From contig JBLIGW010000058.1 of NCBI GenBank assembly GCA_047635955.1, forward strand, positions 1-6,617: 6,617 nucleotides of DNA, given 5' to 3'. The number at the start of each line of letters is the position of its first letter. Positions within the stretch are counted from its first letter, which is position 1. This DNA comes from WFTC01 sp047635955. Its GTDB lineage: Bacteria > Patescibacteriota > Gracilibacteria > UBA1369 > 2-02-FULL-48-14. The position numbers and the translations under genes were made by a program. Shown here piece after piece: positions 4,376-6,617 of this stretch. Under the pieces are notes generated by a model. That model searched no databases. It was not told the origin of the DNA and saw only the letters and a list, made by a program, of their open reading frames with translations.

Positions 4376-6606
4376 AAAGCTTCATACACCGCTTGCACCG
4401 CACTTTCCACCTGTGAAAGATCCATCTCAGGCAAAGACTGTGAATCCTCATCTAAAGTCCAAATAACATTTAAAAGCTGATTGTCACCCAATGTGTATTC
4501 ACCTGAAATAGGTAAAGAGTAACGAGTGATCGTACCTTCGAACGAAAAGGTATTGGTTTCCAAATCAAGCACTTCGAAGCTAAAATCTTCAGAATCCAAA
4601 TCCGCTGATTCAAAAGCCTCTTTTACTTGATGAATAGCCAAGTCTTCCGTCAAAGAAGTTTCACTAGCTACCTCCTCATTAATTTCTTCATCCAGAGGAG
4701 TGGAAAGCAAGGCTTGCTCAATAACCTCACCTAGGTCTTCAAGTAAAATCCCGGTTGAGAATCTAATTTGCCCTTCAATCACTAAGTCATAAAGTAATCC
4801 ACCCTCACGGTCATAACTTGCTTCAAAAGCATAAGCATCAATTTTCCCATCAATGATCTGAAATAGTCGATAACCTGAATCTCCATGAGACTCAGCCGTT
4901 ACATAAGAGATTGCATTGTAAGTGAACGCCTGTCGCACTTCCTCCAATGCTTCGTCTAAAGACATATCAACCTCCAAACCCTCACCATTCCCATCACGAA
5001 TTTGCTGAATGTAGGCTTGAAGATCATCAAGGTCTTTTAGTTTTAGCTCATAAGCCTTAAGCCCTTCATCAAAGTCAGAATAAGAATAGAACTCTGGTGA
5101 ACCTATAAACGCAATCGCAAGATCCGCTTTTTCAAGTTCACTCATGTACCAATCTCGCACCGCGACATCAGTTGGAATTAAAATCATGTAACCCTCTGCT
5201 GCAAACAAAAGCTCATTAGCTAAATCCGTAGCATCATCTACAGAAACACGTCGGTCCACTACAAATTCAAAGAGTTTAGTTAAAAACTGAATCTTACTAA
5301 GTACAAAAGCTTGTCGCTCTTCAGCAAGATCAGTATCACCCCCAGCTAAAGATAAAATCTTATCCTCCATCTGAGTTAAGAGTTCCACATAGTGAACATT
5401 GTAAAAGTTAGAATTCTCACGAAGTAAACGTTCCACCAAAAGGTACTCACGACTCAATTCGTCCAGAAGTTCTGGGTCATCAAACACCCCTGAATCAAGA
5501 GCAGCTGACAAACTAAGCTGATACTCAGCAAGTGAGTTTTGAGCATTCAGAGATTCTCCACGAGCAAGCAAGCTTTCAACTTCAAGAAATTGACGTCGTA
5601 AAGAAGAAAAAGTCGCTTCTTGATCAAAAGTAAGCTGAACCACCGAAGCTTTAACCGAATAAAGTTCATCCCCAGGTAGAACAAAGAATAAATCTGAATA
5701 CAAAGATTCAAGATCTTCAAGTTCATGATTTTCCTTTTCCCACTCTTTCACCCAAAGTTCACCAAGCGAAGACTCTCCAAACAGGAGATTACTCATCGCA
5801 TAAGTTAATAGATTCTGTTTATTGGTTTCAATCAAACGGTCTTGTGCCGAAGGAGTCACTGTAGCAAATTCTCGAAAGCCATCATAAAGGCCAAGGACCA
5901 CTGATCCCAAACCAGACTGAACCGGTCCAAACTGAGGGTCAGACTGAAGCGATTGAGCGTAAGCCACCGACTGCTCGGTGTATCTCAAGTTCACTGCCAT
6001 CCAGGCAGAAGTCACTTCATCAGAAAAGTCACCACCTTCCCAATCAGAAGCTCTAAATTCTTTTGATAATTTTGTAAGTCGTAATCTAGCCAAAGTACTT
6101 GTCACTTTTGATTCAGCAACTTCGATCATCATTCCACTTGGAACAAATAAAGCATTTAAATCAGTCTCGTCCTCCACAAAGCTTAAAAGACTAGGGTGCA
6201 TCAATCCATAAACTGACACCTTCCCTTCATTCAAAGCCACATAAGCCAGACTCTCTTGAGATTCAACCCTCACACTTGAAGTGTGAACGCTAACTGAGAA
6301 ATCATTGGCTTGAGTCCCAAACAGAACCCCTCCTTCAGAAAGGAAAACATCCACATGTTTCTCGTCTTCACTCCAATTTAACTCAGCCTTAGCTCCTGGC
6401 AATAAAACAATAGAGTCTCTATTGTTTCGTATTGCTGTCATTTCTTGCTCGGCATTCACCTCAAGATCAAAGCTAAGCCCTCCCTCGTAGACCCATTCTT
6501 GACTTGAATAAGCCACTTCAGCAGGATTGGATACAAAAGACCACGCAGCCAAGGCTGTTGCCGCGACCACAATGACCAATGAATTGATGAGTTGACCGAT
6601 CTTCAT
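4366..6606 (-). CDS. Large membrane-anchored FecR-like envelope protein, unknown function
   Basis: The protein has 746 residues from an ATG at 6606 to a TAG. Residues 1-7 carry one Lys and 8-25 form a hydrophobic segment (VIVVAATALAAW), either a membrane anchor or an uncleaved signal. The rest is acidic and has no cysteine, fitting an extracytoplasmic location. Residues about 60-135 follow the FecR-like beta-domain pattern: IVLLPGAKAELNW, VDVFLSEGGVLFG, NDFSVSVHT, then VALNEGKVSVYG. Residues 240-470 are mostly helical; VLPGDELYSVKASVVQLTF (309-327) recalls the 'SPLY.LK' stretch of DUF5667-type proteins, a tentative comparison. Two alike C-terminal units follow (about 550-634 and 652-744), each opening with a V-[RK]-x-AF helix and closing with a helix after strands. 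Known FecR proteins regulate iron-uptake sigma factors, but no sigma factor or receptor is nearby, so only the domain is assigned. No Shine-Dalgarno sequence is seen; its promoter lies outside the window. Confidence 0.88.
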   Translation of the reverse strand: MKIGQLINSLVIVVAATALAAWSFVSNPAEVAYSSQEWVYEGGLSFDLEVNAEQEMTAIRNNRDSIVLLPGAKAELNWSEDEKHVDVFLSEGGVLFGTQANDFSVSVHTSSVRVESQESLAYVALNEGKVSVYGLMHPSLLSFVEDETDLNALFVPSGMMIEVAESKVTSTLARLRLTKLSKEFRASDWEGGDFSDEVTSAWMAVNLRYTEQSVAYAQSLQSDPQFGPVQSGLGSVVLGLYDGFREFATVTPSAQDRLIETNKQNLLTYAMSNLLFGESSLGELWVKEWEKENHELEDLESLYSDLFFVLPGDELYSVKASVVQLTFDQEATFSSLRRQFLEVESLLARGESLNAQNSLAEYQLSLSAALDSGVFDDPELLDELSREYLLVERLLRENSNFYNVHYVELLTQMEDKILSLAGGDTDLAEERQAFVLSKIQFLTKLFEFVVDRRVSVDDATDLANELLFAAEGYMILIPTDVAVRDWYMSELEKADLAIAFIGSPEFYSYSDFDEGLKAYELKLKDLDDLQAYIQQIRDGNGEGLEVDMSLDEALEEVRQAFTYNAISYVTAESHGDSGYRLFQIIDGKIDAYAFEASYDREGGLLYDLVIEGQIRFSTGILLEDLGEVIEQALLSTPLDEEINEEVASETSLTEDLAIHQVKEAFESADLDSEDFSFEVLDLETNTFSFEGTITRYSLPISGEYTLGDNQLLNVIWTLDEDSQSLPEMDLSQVESAVQAVYEALTS

Positions 6607-6617
6607 TTCAGGTGTTT

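Noticed and set aside
5978..6211. Plus-strand open frame of 77 codons opposite the FecR-like gene
   Set aside because: It is antisense to a long intact gene, with no motif and no expression signals.

Overview
This is a compact bacterial stretch in which every supported gene lies on the minus strand. In transcription order (right to left) they are: a large exported FecR-like protein, gyrB, a small lipoprotein, a 102-residue orphan, ribosomal protein bS21 (rpsU), prmC, and the first 93 codons of prfA, which runs off the left edge. Intergenic gaps are under 100 bases. I see no tRNA, rRNA, CRISPR array, transposase or phage gene. Open frames and the overlapping TGA stop of prmC fit the standard bacterial code, with no TGA recoding.

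The sequence is moderately AT-rich. The FecR-like envelope protein, the divergent PrmC (NLPY in place of NPPY), the divergent bS21 and the small orphan genes fit a member of the Patescibacteria/CPR, perhaps a Gracilibacteria/Peregrinibacteria-type lineage with standard code. This is inference from gene content and style, not a proven assignment. Sigma70-like promoters argue against Bacteroidetes.

Layout. 4366-6606 encodes a 746-residue, cysteine-free, N-terminally anchored protein with a FecR-like beta domain, a long helical middle and two similar C-terminal alpha/beta units. 2385-4286 encodes DNA gyrase subunit B, whose catalytic residues match E. coli numbering almost exactly. 1741-2325 encodes a six-cysteine lipoprotein and 1374-1682 a small protein of unknown function. 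1-1312 is a translation cassette: bS21, then PrmC (the methyltransferase that modifies release-factor GGQ glutamine), then release factor 1, all joined by overlapping stop/start codons.

Regulation. Three sigma70-type promoters, each with a 17-base spacer, begin 4 to 8 bases after the stop codon of the preceding gene and serve the lipoprotein, the orphan and the bS21-prmC-prfA cassette. Predicted leaders are only about 15-20 nt. They move two starts inward: the lipoprotein to 2325 and bS21 to 1312. None of the seven starts has a recognisable Shine-Dalgarno sequence. No obviously new defence or mobile system is present. The most notable points are the promoter/leader architecture, the inverted prmC-prfA order, the variant PrmC motifs and the uncharacterised envelope proteins.
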